Shown here: positions 7,993 to 16,750 of the stretch, in pieces
Numbering within the stretch: position 1 is the stretch's first letter
How the letters are laid out: the number at the start of each line of letters is the position of its first letter
Origin: an uncultured Lachnospiraceae bacterium
GTDB lineage: Bacteria; Bacillota; Clostridia; Lachnospirales; Lachnospiraceae
Length of the DNA stretch: 64,000 bases
Reading direction: 5' to 3'
Assembly: GCA_910579275.1 (NCBI GenBank)
Contig: CAJTTO010000013.1
Coordinates: 14,569 to 78,568, forward strand
The notes under the pieces: model-generated
The model's input: only the letters and a program-made list of their open reading frames with translations
Database searches by the model: none
Told to the model about the DNA's origin: nothing
Program-made: the position numbers and the translations under genes

Positions 7993-9147
7993 TTATATTT
8001 TTCCGGAGCCGATTACCGACACAAGATAAAATGGTACTTTGTCGTCCTCATGTGTCTCAATCAGCTCAATGTCAACATGATGCTTACCACCGGGAAGGTG
8101 CTCTGCAATCGTATCAAGGTGCAGGCTGTCCCCCCAGTTCTCCTCGAAATTGCCGTCGAGGATTTTCGCATTGTCCATATCGCCGTCCACTACTGCCCGC
8201 GCAATACATGTGGGCTGTACAACCGACTTGCGGTACTGTACGCCTATGCAGCTGCCCTCGATGTCGAAACCGATATGCGCGCCTTTTTTGTCTGCCGTCC
8301 AACCGCGCCGGAAAATTTCCCGAATATCATTCTGCGGCTGGCCATCTATCGCAAAGCCGTCATTTTCTGTCAGGACAGCCTCACTGTTGTAATTTTGGAT
8401 TCTTACAGCGTCCTCATAAGCATTTTCTGTCACCGGCGCCATTTTCTGCACTTCGAGATGATTGTCAGCTGCCTCATTTCCTGCTTCCAGTTCCCCGTAA
8501 ACCATCTCCAGAAAGCTTATAATAACCTCTGACATAAGCCCATGTCCCTCATCGTTCGGGTGAAGGTCATCTTCCGTGATATCACGGCTTGTATAGGCGC
8601 CATCCAATATCTTCTCATACAATGTCGGTCTCATGCTGACGCACGGCAGCTCATACGCCTTTCCAATCTTAATATGCTGCGCCTGTGCATTGACACCGTC
8701 ATCATAGCGTACACTGTTGACAATCAATATAGCAGGATTCGTCTTATAACTGTATATTTTTCGAATCAGCCCTTCATAGGTCTCTAGAAAGTGTTCATTG
8801 TCATCATCATTCACGCTAAACTCAACGACTGTAAAATCGATGTCCTTTGACAGCAGATCGCTGTCAGCCCGCGCCACGCCGAACTGCGAAGTTGTTCCCC
8901 CGATCCCGGCGTTGACATAGGTAATTTTGGAATCAGGAAACGTTTCGCACCACCACTTGTATACAAGATATGCGTAGCAAGTTTCCGGAGTGGAGGATAA
9001 ACAGCCCTGTGTTATGGAACCTCCCAAAAATCCCACGGTAATTGCCTCACCGCGCATCGCTTTCTTCATCACTCTCTCAATTCGATAAAGGTTTCCCTTA
9101 TTCATAACGCCCTTCCGGCAGTCGATTCCATACTTTTCCACACGCAT
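7993..9147 (-). CDS. CE17-like acetyl-mannan esterase (SGNH domain plus C-terminal beta domain)
   Basis: A 384-residue esterase in the reverse order of the CE2 gene: the SGNH domain comes first (GGSITQG with the nucleophile Ser, NAGIGGTTS, SVNDD, and DLHPNDEGH with catalytic Asp and His, ending near residue 210), then a beta-rich domain of about 150 residues that fits the CBM35-like module of CE17 enzymes. In Roseburia CE17 removes the 2-O-acetyl group from mannose; the same role is inferred here from layout and context. No signal peptide. GGGGA precedes the ATG at 9147. It lies 27 bases upstream of the GH130 gene in one operon. Confidence 0.8.
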   Translation of the reverse strand: MRVEKYGIDCRKGVMNKGNLYRIERVMKKAMRGEAITVGFLGGSITQGCLSSTPETCYAYLVYKWWCETFPDSKITYVNAGIGGTTSQFGVARADSDLLSKDIDFTVVEFSVNDDDNEHFLETYEGLIRKIYSYKTNPAILIVNSVRYDDGVNAQAQHIKIGKAYELPCVSMRPTLYEKILDGAYTSRDITEDDLHPNDEGHGLMSEVIISFLEMVYGELEAGNEAADNHLEVQKMAPVTENAYEDAVRIQNYNSEAVLTENDGFAIDGQPQNDIREIFRRGWTADKKGAHIGFDIEGSCIGVQYRKSVVQPTCIARAVVDGDMDNAKILDGNFEENWGDSLHLDTIAEHLPGGKHHVDIELIETHEDDKVPFYLVSVIGSGKI

Positions 9148-9241
9148 CTGTTCATCCCCGCTTCCTGTAAATCCTCAGGCAGCCGCCAATTTATGCGTTC
9201 ATACGGCTGCCAAATTTGCCAGCAGAAAATATCCGTTCTTT

Positions 9242-10423
9242 CTACTTAGCCATGTATTCCAAATTTTTTTTGATAAAATCGCACCTTTGCTCCACACACT
9301 TGACAGAGCGCATCGCATCCTCCGGTGTGTTGAACACATAGTCAACAAGCTTGTCTATCGTTGTCGTGGCAACATGGAGCCTTGTATCGCTGGATGCATA
9401 ATAAATATATACGTCTCCGTTATCCCTTGCAATCGCACCGTTCGTAAAGACAACGTTCGACACATCGCCGACTCTCTCAGCGCCAAGCGGTGCAATCAGG
9501 AACCCGCCCGGTTCCGCAATCACCTTTGTCGGATCGTCGAGCGCCGTTGCAAACGCATAGACGACATAGCGCAGCCCTGCCGCCGTGTTTCTCACGCCGT
9601 GCGCAATGTGAATCCAGCCCTTGTCTGTCTTGATGGGCGTCGCGCCCGCGCCGTTCTTTGCCTCCGTAATCGTGTGATACTTTCTCTTGCTTGTGATAAT
9701 TTCCTCGTCAATGACGGCATGCGTGATGTCATCGCAAAGTCCGAAGCCAACCCCGCCGCCGCTTCCTGTATCAATAAAGTCATCCATCGGTCTCGTGTAG
9801 AACGCGTACTTGCCGTCTACAAACTCCGGATGCAGCACGACATTTCTCTGCTGTGGGGAGCGCAGCGTCTTTAAGTTTTCAAGCCGCTCCCATGTCTTTA
9901 AGTCCTTCGTCCTGACAATCCCTGCCGCCGCCACTGCCGCGGATAAGTCATTGACCTTCGTGTCCTTGCTCTCAGAGCAGAATACGCCATAAATATAACC
10001 ATCCTCATGCTTCGTAAGACGCATATCGTACACATTCGTCTCCTCAGGACACACATCATCCAGAAGAACCGGATAGTCCCAGAAACGGAAACCATCGATT
10101 CCGTTGTCGCTCTCCGCTACCGCAAAGAACGATTTCCTGTCATTTCCCTCAACCCTTGCCACCAGATAGAACTTGCCGTTTAATTCAATCGCACCGGAAT
10201 TAAATGCACAGTTCACGCCAAGCCGCTCCATGAAATACGGGTTGGTCTCCGGATTCATGTCGAACTTCCAGAACGGAGGAATATGGTCGCGTGTCAGTAC
10301 AGGGTACTCATAGCGGTCATAGATGCCATTGTAAAAGTCGCTCTTTACATTTTTACGGTTTACAATCTCCTCGTACCGTCTTAGAACCATTGCTTTATTT
10401 TCATCAAATACTTTACTCGTCAT
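9242..10423 (-). CDS. GH130 4-O-beta-D-mannosyl-D-glucose phosphorylase
   Basis: A 393-residue GH130 phosphorylase of the mannosylglucose type, which converts mannosyl-1,4-glucose plus phosphate to mannose-1-P and glucose. Marks are LGVNCAFNSGAIELNGKFYLVARVEG, the catalytic Asp stretch VYDMRLTKHEDG, GAGATPIKTDKGWIHIAHGVR and the tail VDYVFNTPEDA. The start at 10423 (MTSKVFDENK) has GGGAG 7 bases upstream; an extra 11 codons in frame upstream lack such a site. Its partner, the epimerase at 10497-11696, would provide mannosylglucose from mannobiose, a pathway known from Ruminococcus, Bacteroides and Roseburia. Confidence 0.9.
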   Translation of the reverse strand: MTSKVFDENKAMVLRRYEEIVNRKNVKSDFYNGIYDRYEYPVLTRDHIPPFWKFDMNPETNPYFMERLGVNCAFNSGAIELNGKFYLVARVEGNDRKSFFAVAESDNGIDGFRFWDYPVLLDDVCPEETNVYDMRLTKHEDGYIYGVFCSESKDTKVNDLSAAVAAAGIVRTKDLKTWERLENLKTLRSPQQRNVVLHPEFVDGKYAFYTRPMDDFIDTGSGGGVGFGLCDDITHAVIDEEIITSKRKYHTITEAKNGAGATPIKTDKGWIHIAHGVRNTAAGLRYVVYAFATALDDPTKVIAEPGGFLIAPLGAERVGDVSNVVFTNGAIARDNGDVYIYYASSDTRLHVATTTIDKLVDYVFNTPEDAMRSVKCVEQRCDFIKKNLEYMAK

Positions 10424-10496
10424 GTCAATCTCCCATGCTGCCAACACCCTGCGCATACGGGCGTCAGCACAAATTTGCCGGACAAAGCTCAGTGTG

Positions 10497-11696
10497 CTAA
10501 CACTGCTCTTTACCCTGTCTCCTTATAACTTCAAAACACATTCTGCCATTGTGATAGGGGCATTTCCACGGTTCCACGATTGGCTTTGTCTCGTCCGGTG
10601 TCCCGTCCGCTTTCACGCGCCAGTACCATTCCCTGCCATCCGTATAGCCGTCCCTTCTGTCAATCAGGGAATCCTTGATAAACTGCCATACATTCTGCGC
10701 AGCAGTGAGGTATTCCTCCCTGCCGGTCTTTTCATATCCGTTAAGGAATCCCACAACGGTCTCCGCCTGCACCCACCAGATGCGCCAGTCGTTCACGACA
10801 CCCTTCTCACACTCGTTTGCAAGTGAAGAGCCGTTGAACGCCACCTTGTAAATCTGGTCGGTCAGGTCTTTTGTTATGGGTGACATTTTCTTTTCATACT
10901 CCGCATCGCCGAGAACCTCGACACTTCTGTCCGCCAGCCATGCCGTCTCAATGTCATGCCCATAAGAATGCAAATCAATAATGGAGTTCCACTTGTCGTC
11001 AAAGAACACTTCCTGACGGTGCAGCGCCGGATTGTAAACCTTTTCGGCCATAATGTCCATCATCCACTTAATCTTTTCCGCCACTTTCTCGTTGTGGTCA
11101 ACCCTGTAAAGCTCCGTGTATGCCTCAAACACATGGAGCAGTGTGTTCATTGTCTTTGATGCGATCACGCCGTTCTCCGAAAGCTTATCGTTTTCAATCT
11201 CGTGGAAGGACTCGTCAAAGGCTTCCTTATATCCGAACGCGTCGCGCATCTTTCCCTCTATCTGATCATAGAGCTGATACGCCATATCCAGCGCCTCCCT
11301 GTCCCTGCTTGCTTCATAGTAAGAGGACAGCGCGTAGATTGAGAACGCCTGATTGTATGTATGCTTCAGCGTCTCCGCAGGCGTGCCGTCATAGTTGACT
11401 GACCAGTATACACCGCCGTTCTTTTTGTCCCAGCATGCATCCTTCAAAAACGCAAATCCATGTGCCGCCTCCTCCAGAAGGCTGATATCTTTTAACAGGG
11501 TATATGCATTTGCAAAAAACCATGTGATACGGCTGTTCAGTATGCACCCCTTGACCGCTTTCCTGTCCGCCTCTAAGTCATATCCGAGATAGCCTATATA
11601 GCCGCCATACTCATCATCCCTCAGACTTTTCCAAAATGGTATGATATCTTTTGTGAGGTGTCTGAATACCTCCGAATGCATTTCCATGTTAGCCAT
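10497..11696 (-). CDS. Mannobiose/cellobiose 2-epimerase (AGE family)
   Basis: A 399-residue (alpha/alpha)6-barrel epimerase that changes the reducing-end mannose of beta-1,4-mannobiose to glucose. Catalytic histidine regions are visible in HTYNQAFSIYAL and DLHSYGHDIETAWL, with the aromatic stretch WRIWWVQAETVVGF and EPWKCPYHNGRMC at the C-terminus. The context with two mannan phosphorylases points to mannobiose as the natural substrate. AGGAGG precedes the ATG. It is separated from the transporter genes upstream by an inserted repeat element, so it may need its own promoter or read-through. Confidence 0.9.
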   Translation of the reverse strand: MANMEMHSEVFRHLTKDIIPFWKSLRDDEYGGYIGYLGYDLEADRKAVKGCILNSRITWFFANAYTLLKDISLLEEAAHGFAFLKDACWDKKNGGVYWSVNYDGTPAETLKHTYNQAFSIYALSSYYEASRDREALDMAYQLYDQIEGKMRDAFGYKEAFDESFHEIENDKLSENGVIASKTMNTLLHVFEAYTELYRVDHNEKVAEKIKWMMDIMAEKVYNPALHRQEVFFDDKWNSIIDLHSYGHDIETAWLADRSVEVLGDAEYEKKMSPITKDLTDQIYKVAFNGSSLANECEKGVVNDWRIWWVQAETVVGFLNGYEKTGREEYLTAAQNVWQFIKDSLIDRRDGYTDGREWYWRVKADGTPDETKPIVEPWKCPYHNGRMCFEVIRRQGKEQC

Positions 11697-11797
11697 ATTT
11701 AGCCTCCTAACAACAAGAAATATTTAACTACATTTTATCTTAACAATTAATCTATCAGACTGCAACTAGGCAATATCCCGAAACTATTTGCCTATTT

Positions 11798-11919
11798 GTA
11801 ACAGTTCTGCCTGCAGATTCCTGTCACTACATCCGGTTCGTGCAAAACCATGCACTGATGTCCCCACCTGTACTATTTTTCACGGACTTTGCAGTAAATG
11901 CAAAGTCCTGAACTGTTAC
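11798..11919 (-). repeat. Dispersed MITE-like element, copy 2, with 8-bp target duplication
   Basis: 122 bp with inverted ends GTAACAGTTC/GAACTGTTAC and an internal hairpin GGACTTTGCAGTAAATGCAAAGTCC. Flanks GCCTATTT (11790-11797) and GTCTATTT (11920-11927) match at 7 of 8 positions and look like a target duplication. The right end matches the element at 63947. It lies between the permease and epimerase genes of the mannan operon. Confidence 0.82.
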
Positions 11920-11937
11920 GTCTATTTGAATCAAACA

Positions 11938-12783
11938 TTAACCCTTGACAGCGCCCGCCGTAAGTCCGGAATAAATCTGATTCTGGAATGCGATGAATAA
12001 AATCAGCGCCGGAAGCAGCGTCATGATAACACCCGCACAAATCAGGTTATACTGGTTGCCAAACGGTCCCGTAAAGGTATAAAGCGCAAGGGAAACCGTC
12101 TTTAAGTCAGGCTTTGTCAGATAGAGCATCGCGTTATAGTACTCGTTGTAGATACCAACGCCCTTTAAAATCGCGCAGGTAACAATCGCCGGTTTCAGCA
12201 GCGGGAACAGTATCTTGTAGAAAATCTTAAAGTAGCTTGCACCGTCCATAAAAGCCGATTCGTCCAGCGACACGGATATGTTCTCAAAGAACTGGATGAA
12301 TACGTAAATCGAAATGACATCCGTACCCATGCTCAGGATGATATATCCATATAACGTATCAATGAACTTGAGCTGGAACATCAGCTGGTATGTAGCAACC
12401 TGCATCGCAATACCCGGAAGGAGTGTTGCAAAGAGGAACAAGCTGCGGATCAGCCCGTTGCCCGGGAACTTAAAGCGGTTCAAAACATATGCAATCATGG
12501 AGCCGATCAGCACGGAGCCGACCACAACACAGATTACGATAAGCGCAGAGTTCAGGAACGCCCTGCCCATGCCGCCGTCGCGGAATGCCGTCGCAAAGTT
12601 CTCAAAGTTGAACCAGTTTTCCGGTGGTGTCATTACGTTTGTATTTTCATACTCTGTCTTCGTTTTCAGTGCCGTGATGACACAGGAAACGATAGGCAGC
12701 AACGCGATAAAAGAGAAAAATACGACTGAAAAATACTTGACAAATATCCATAAATATTTCTTAAACGCCTGTCCTGCTGTCAT
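11938..12783 (-). CDS. ABC transporter permease for mannan oligosaccharides (MalG type)
   Basis: A 281-residue inner-membrane permease with about six hydrophobic segments. The loop ESAFMDGASYFKIFYKILFPLLKP is the EAA motif that contacts the ATPase, as in CUT1 sugar transporters. The C-terminus GLTAGAVKG is typical of MalG proteins. It is 2 bases from the upstream permease gene and works with the binding protein at 13910-15394. No ATPase gene is present in the window; CUT1 systems often share an MsmK-type ATPase encoded elsewhere. Confidence 0.92.
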   Translation of the reverse strand: MTAGQAFKKYLWIFVKYFSVVFFSFIALLPIVSCVITALKTKTEYENTNVMTPPENWFNFENFATAFRDGGMGRAFLNSALIVICVVVGSVLIGSMIAYVLNRFKFPGNGLIRSLFLFATLLPGIAMQVATYQLMFQLKFIDTLYGYIILSMGTDVISIYVFIQFFENISVSLDESAFMDGASYFKIFYKILFPLLKPAIVTCAILKGVGIYNEYYNAMLYLTKPDLKTVSLALYTFTGPFGNQYNLICAGVIMTLLPALILFIAFQNQIYSGLTAGAVKG

Positions 12784-12785
12784 GC

Positions 12786-13781
12786 CTATGCCCCCTTCCT
12801 TGCATTCAACTTCGCAATCTGTCTTTCACGCCTTGCCGCAGCGCCCCTGTCCTCATCTTCCCCGCTCTTAAACACATACTTGAAGAAGAGCTTCTGGAGA
12901 ATCGTTGCCGCAAAGATAATCAGCAGGAGTACAACCGCCATCGCGGATGCCTGACCAATCTTCTGGCTGGTGTGCGCCACTTCATGCATCTTTACGAAGT
13001 ATGTCGCCGTGCCGTTTGCACCCTTTGACGCGATAACGTATGCAGGCTCAAATGCACTGAGCGAACCGGTGATGGACATAATCAGGTTCAGCATGACGAT
13101 GGTCTTGATGCTCGGCAGCATGATGTACTTAAACTGCTGCCATTTATTTGCACCGTCCAGCTCTGCCGCCTCATAGAGGGACGCGTCCACGGACATCATC
13201 GCACCGATGAACAACACCATGTTCTGTCCGAAATATTTCCAGACGCTGGTTGCGACGAGCGACCAGTTGTTGATGCTTTGATCCCTGAGCCAGTACGGAA
13301 GACTTTCAATATTAATTCCCAGCCAGCCAAGAACCGTATCAAGAACGAATCCCCTTGTATAAAAGAACTTAAATATAAATCCGATTGCAATACCGTTTAT
13401 CAAGAACGGGAAGAACATACAGCCCTTAAAGAAGTTTCCGCCTTTTACCTTAAAGCAGAATATCGTGGCAAGATAGAGCGCCAGTGCCAGCTGGAATACT
13501 GCGCCTGCCATATAGTAGACTGACAGGAATAAAGACCGGAACAAATCTTTTTTGCGGAATACATCCACATAATTCTTCAGCCCCACAAACCCCTTTACTC
13601 GGGTGTAGCTTCTGTCATAAAAACTGAACTTAAACATCTCAACGAACGGATAATAGGTAAAGATAAACAGCAGCGCCAATGGTATGATTGAAAATAATAC
13701 AATGATAATCGTCTGCTGTCCCTGACGGCTTCTAAGCCACTTCTGGAAATTAAATGGTTTTTTTGTCTCAGTCCTAGCCAA
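12786..13781 (-). CDS. ABC transporter permease for mannan oligosaccharides (MalF type)
   Basis: A 331-residue permease with six or so membrane segments and the EAA loop EAAELDGANKWQQFKYIMLPSIK. Hydrophobic segments start near residue 25 (IIIVLFSIIPLALLFIFTYYP). The start is a TTG at 13781 placed 9 bases after GGAGG; no ATG is better placed. It forms the membrane channel with the MalG-type partner. It is downstream of the binding protein and separated from it by a strong intercistronic hairpin. Confidence 0.9.
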   Translation of the reverse strand: MARTETKKPFNFQKWLRSRQGQQTIIIVLFSIIPLALLFIFTYYPFVEMFKFSFYDRSYTRVKGFVGLKNYVDVFRKKDLFRSLFLSVYYMAGAVFQLALALYLATIFCFKVKGGNFFKGCMFFPFLINGIAIGFIFKFFYTRGFVLDTVLGWLGINIESLPYWLRDQSINNWSLVATSVWKYFGQNMVLFIGAMMSVDASLYEAAELDGANKWQQFKYIMLPSIKTIVMLNLIMSITGSLSAFEPAYVIASKGANGTATYFVKMHEVAHTSQKIGQASAMAVVLLLIIFAATILQKLFFKYVFKSGEDEDRGAAARRERQIAKLNARKGA

Positions 13782-13845
13782 TACAATCCCCCTCCTTTTC
13801 TGGAAAAATTCCCCATGTTACTACATGTTACGCCTTTTGGGATTT

Positions 13846-13876
13846 ATGGCTTGCAAACGTAACGCCTGCAAGCCAT
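13846..13876 (-). terminator. Intercistronic hairpin between binding protein and permease genes
   Basis: ATGGCTTGCA pairs perfectly with TGCAAGCCAT around an 11-base loop. There is no strong T-run. Such hairpins commonly keep the binding-protein transcript more abundant than the permease transcript. Confidence 0.5.
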
Positions 13877-13909
13877 ATACCATCATAATAATCGGGTTAA
13901 TTGATTCAA

Positions 13910-15394
13910 TTACTCTGTAACATCCACGCCGAGTGCTGCCTGTGCATCGTTCCACTTCTGTGTCCAGTCTGCCATAATGTCGTCATATGTCATGGAACCC
14001 GTAGCTGCTGCCTCAACGATTTCCTGAACCTTGCGGTCACCGCCGTTGTTGAAGTTGAGCTCGCACTCAGCGTTCATCTGGTTCATCAAATCAGCCTCGT
14101 CATCCGGAGCAGCTTCATTGTTTACAACTTCTACGCCGTCAAATACGAAGGATGTAGGAGCTGTCTTGGAGATTGGATATCCGCCCTCGTTATCGCACCA
14201 TCCGGACTTCTCAACCATCCACTTTACAAATACCATAGCTGCTGCCTGATTGTCTGCTGAGCTTTCCTTGTTGATACCATAGCTGTAGTCAGGACCTGCT
14301 GTAGCGTACTGCTTGCCGCCTACAGAGATAGGGAACGGCATATATCCGATATCAGCGCCGTTTGCATCTGCTTCCTTCATCTGTGCCACTGCCCATGAGC
14401 CAAGTACCATCGTACCAATCTCACCTCTGTTGATCATGCCCTTGCAGCCTTCCCAGTCTGTCGTAGTATAGTCATCCTCTGTAAGTCCGTTTGCAACTGC
14501 ATCGTAGAGAATCTTGTACAGTGCGTATGCGCCTGTCTCATCGCCATTGTCCTTGAACGGCTCTGCCTGATGTGCAAACTTCTGGTTTAACCACGTTGTG
14601 TCACCTGTTGTGATCGCACCGAGATATGCATCCCACTGTCCGCCCATTGTCCAGCCTGCCGCATAGTTTGTGTAAAGAGGAACTGCGTCCGTGTTGTCCT
14701 TAATCTGCTGTAACGCTGCGATAAACTCTGTCGGAGTCTTTGGCATTGTTGTGATGCCTGCGTCAGCGAAAACTTTCTTGTTGTAGAGAAGACCCTGCGC
14801 ATTTCCCATGTAGCCGACACCATAGCAGTTGCCGTCAAGCTTCCAGTTGTCAGCAAAGTTAATGTACTGTGACATCTCCTCCACTGTTCCGTAAGGAATG
14901 AAGTAATCAGAAAGCTGTACCATGTCGATTGCCGGGATGAACATTACATCGCCCCATGCCTCGCCGGTCGGCAGTCTCAGCAGCGCTGTCTCGGCATAGT
15001 CTGTGATACCTTCTGTCTCAACAGTGATGTTCGGGTAATCCTTGTTGAATGCCTCGATGTACTTTGCCATGGAGCCGTCCTGCTCACGGTCTGTCTTGTG
15101 GTGAATGAACTTGATTGTCGTAACAAGATCTGTGTAATCCTCGCCAAGTGTGATGCCTGCATATGTAAGTCCGCCTGCTGCATCTGTATCTCCTGATGCG
15201 TCTGCCGCTGTCTCTCCTGTAGTATCCGCGTTGTCCGCCGCTGTGTCGTTATCTGCTGCCGCGCTGCTGTCAGCTGCCGGCTTACTGTCTGTCGCTGTGC
15301 TGCTGTCAGCCGCCTTGTCGTCGCCGCCGCATGCTGTCAATGACATTGTCATTACTGCTGCCATACCGAGTGCCATAAGTCTCTTTAACTTCAT
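13910..15394 (-). CDS. ABC transporter solute-binding lipoprotein, mannan oligosaccharides
   Basis: A 494-residue extracellular binding protein. It has a lipoprotein signal (MKLKRLMALGMAAVMTMSL then TACGG, lipidated Cys at about residue 22), a low-complexity Asp/Ala/Thr/Ser linker to about residue 70, then a CUT1 (SBP_bac_1) domain with stretches such as GVGYMGNAQGLLYNKKVFADAGI and AMVFVKWMVEKSGW. It captures oligosaccharides at the cell surface and hands them to the two permeases. It is the first gene of the minus-strand mannan operon, with GGGAGG before the ATG. Substrate identity is inferred from the operon. Confidence 0.9.
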   Translation of the reverse strand: MKLKRLMALGMAAVMTMSLTACGGDDKAADSSTATDSKPAADSSAAADNDTAADNADTTGETAADASGDTDAAGGLTYAGITLGEDYTDLVTTIKFIHHKTDREQDGSMAKYIEAFNKDYPNITVETEGITDYAETALLRLPTGEAWGDVMFIPAIDMVQLSDYFIPYGTVEEMSQYINFADNWKLDGNCYGVGYMGNAQGLLYNKKVFADAGITTMPKTPTEFIAALQQIKDNTDAVPLYTNYAAGWTMGGQWDAYLGAITTGDTTWLNQKFAHQAEPFKDNGDETGAYALYKILYDAVANGLTEDDYTTTDWEGCKGMINRGEIGTMVLGSWAVAQMKEADANGADIGYMPFPISVGGKQYATAGPDYSYGINKESSADNQAAAMVFVKWMVEKSGWCDNEGGYPISKTAPTSFVFDGVEVVNNEAAPDDEADLMNQMNAECELNFNNGGDRKVQEIVEAAATGSMTYDDIMADWTQKWNDAQAALGVDVTE

Positions 15395-15435
15395 AAATGA
15401 AACCTCCCTTTAAAAACATTTGTTTTTTGTCTCTC

Positions 15436-15454
15436 GTTAACTTTGTTTGTTAAC
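15436..15454. promoter_or_regulatory. Possible operator: paired GTTAAC boxes
   Basis: GTTAAC, seven bases, GTTAAC lies about 45 bases upstream of the binding-protein start. GTTAAC is itself palindromic. It is a candidate binding site for the adjacent AraC or LacI regulator; no direct evidence. Confidence 0.3.
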
Positions 15455-15715
15455 TTGTTTTTAGTTTAATTTGACTCTGCCTTTAAGTCACCATTTATAA
15501 TTGATGATTATATCCAATTATTGTGTTTTTTCGTCATTTCCTCTATTTTGCTAATTTCTATTTGTGTTTTTTATATAATATGTCTACAAAATAATAAAAT
15601 GCAGATTAATTTTACTTAATTTTTAGCCCAATATTAAGTTAAACATCTTTCTTTTTCGGTTAATTTCGTAATTTTAATACTTTTATCTTCCGATATTTAC
15701 TTTTATATTCTTTTG

Positions 15716-15744
15716 TTGCATAACGTTTCGCAAAAGTTTATAAT
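15716..15744 (+). promoter_or_regulatory. Promoter of the AraC-family gene
   Basis: TTGCAT (15716-15721), a 17-base spacer and a perfect TATAAT (15739-15744) predict a start near 15751, giving a leader of about 80 bases before the ATG at 15830. Confidence 0.6.
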
Positions 15745-15829
15745 AAATGCAAGCCTATATTATATTTTTGACATTTCGAAATATTCCCGGCAGAACGATT
15801 TTACATACAAGAAAGGAGCATGCCGACAA

Positions 15830-16750
15830 ATGACACCACGATTATTTTCCGCGCAGTTCTTCAGATGCCTGATTTCGTCCGAGACAAGCAACCGCTTTTC
15901 CCTGTCCGATTATTTTGAGGACGCCTACAGCAGGGAGTTTGATTTTTGCAAATATCTTCCGTATGAATTGTGCCACAGAAGCGTATCGGTCACGTCCCCC
16001 TTTTCCTACGAAGCGGCGAAACTCGACGCACTCTGCATCCTCCACACGTCCAAAGGCGCCGGAAGGCTGTACTGCGAAAATGCAAACGGCATCAACGCGG
16101 GATACGACCTCACCAAAGGCACGCTTGCCGTCATTGACTGCCGGAAAAACCACAAGCTTATCTGCCAGCACAATATTTGGGAGTACACGATATGTTTTGT
16201 GAGCACTTCCGTGCTGGAATATTACTACCAGAAAATACTGGCGCTTGGGAACTTCATCTATAAGCTGGACAAATATCCCGATGTGCGCAGCGCGTGGGAG
16301 CAGGTGCTGAAAAATACGGTTGACGACGAGATTCATGGCGTCATGCGCTCGCGACAGCTTGTGAATTTTTTCACACAGCTATATCTGGTGCGCACGGTGG
16401 AGCAGACCGGCTCCTACCATGTTCCGTCGTACATTGCAGACATGCGTGACAGATTTGACAAATCATACGAAACCCCATATTCCCTCGATGAACTTGCCGC
16501 GGAATATGGGGTCAACAAATTCCGCCTGTGCCGTGAGTTTGCGAAGTATTATGAATACACCCCGATACAGTATCTCAACAAGGTGCGCATTGACCATGCG
16601 AAGAAGCTTCTTCTCGAAACGGACGAGAAAGTCGTGAATATCAGCCAGATGATAGGCATCGAAAACCCCAACCATTTCATCCGCCTGTTCAAAGAAAAAA
16701 CCGGCGTCACTCCGCTAACCTACCGCAAAGAAACACCGGTTATTCCTTAA
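15830..16750 (+). CDS. AraC-family transcriptional regulator
   Basis: A 306-residue regulator with an N-terminal cupin-like sensing domain and a C-terminal double helix-turn-helix (from about residue 205: YSLDELAAEYGVNKFRLCREFAKYY, then VVNISQMIGIENPNHFIRLFKEKTGVTPLTYR). It is divergent from the transporter operon and probably activates it in response to an imported sugar. The start at 15830 is chosen because AAAGGAG lies 11-12 bases upstream and the downstream promoter fits; the open frame extends 39 codons further up without a site. Its stop codon interlocks with that of the LacI gene. Confidence 0.88.
   Translation: MTPRLFSAQFFRCLISSETSNRFSLSDYFEDAYSREFDFCKYLPYELCHRSVSVTSPFSYEAAKLDALCILHTSKGAGRLYCENANGINAGYDLTKGTLAVIDCRKNHKLICQHNIWEYTICFVSTSVLEYYYQKILALGNFIYKLDKYPDVRSAWEQVLKNTVDDEIHGVMRSRQLVNFFTQLYLVRTVEQTGSYHVPSYIADMRDRFDKSYETPYSLDELAAEYGVNKFRLCREFAKYYEYTPIQYLNKVRIDHAKKLLLETDEKVVNISQMIGIENPNHFIRLFKEKTGVTPLTYRKETPVIP

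Larger units (their letters stand above)
15395..15829. other. Divergent regulatory spacer, mannan operon / AraC
   Basis: This very AT-rich 435-base spacer holds the outward promoters of the binding-protein operon (minus) and the AraC gene (plus). It contains the GTTAAC repeat at 15436-15454, an AraC promoter at 15716-15744, and CTTAAT...ATTAAG and TAATTTTA words near 15605-15640 that resemble the palindrome upstream of GH36. No gene is seen. Confidence 0.6.
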
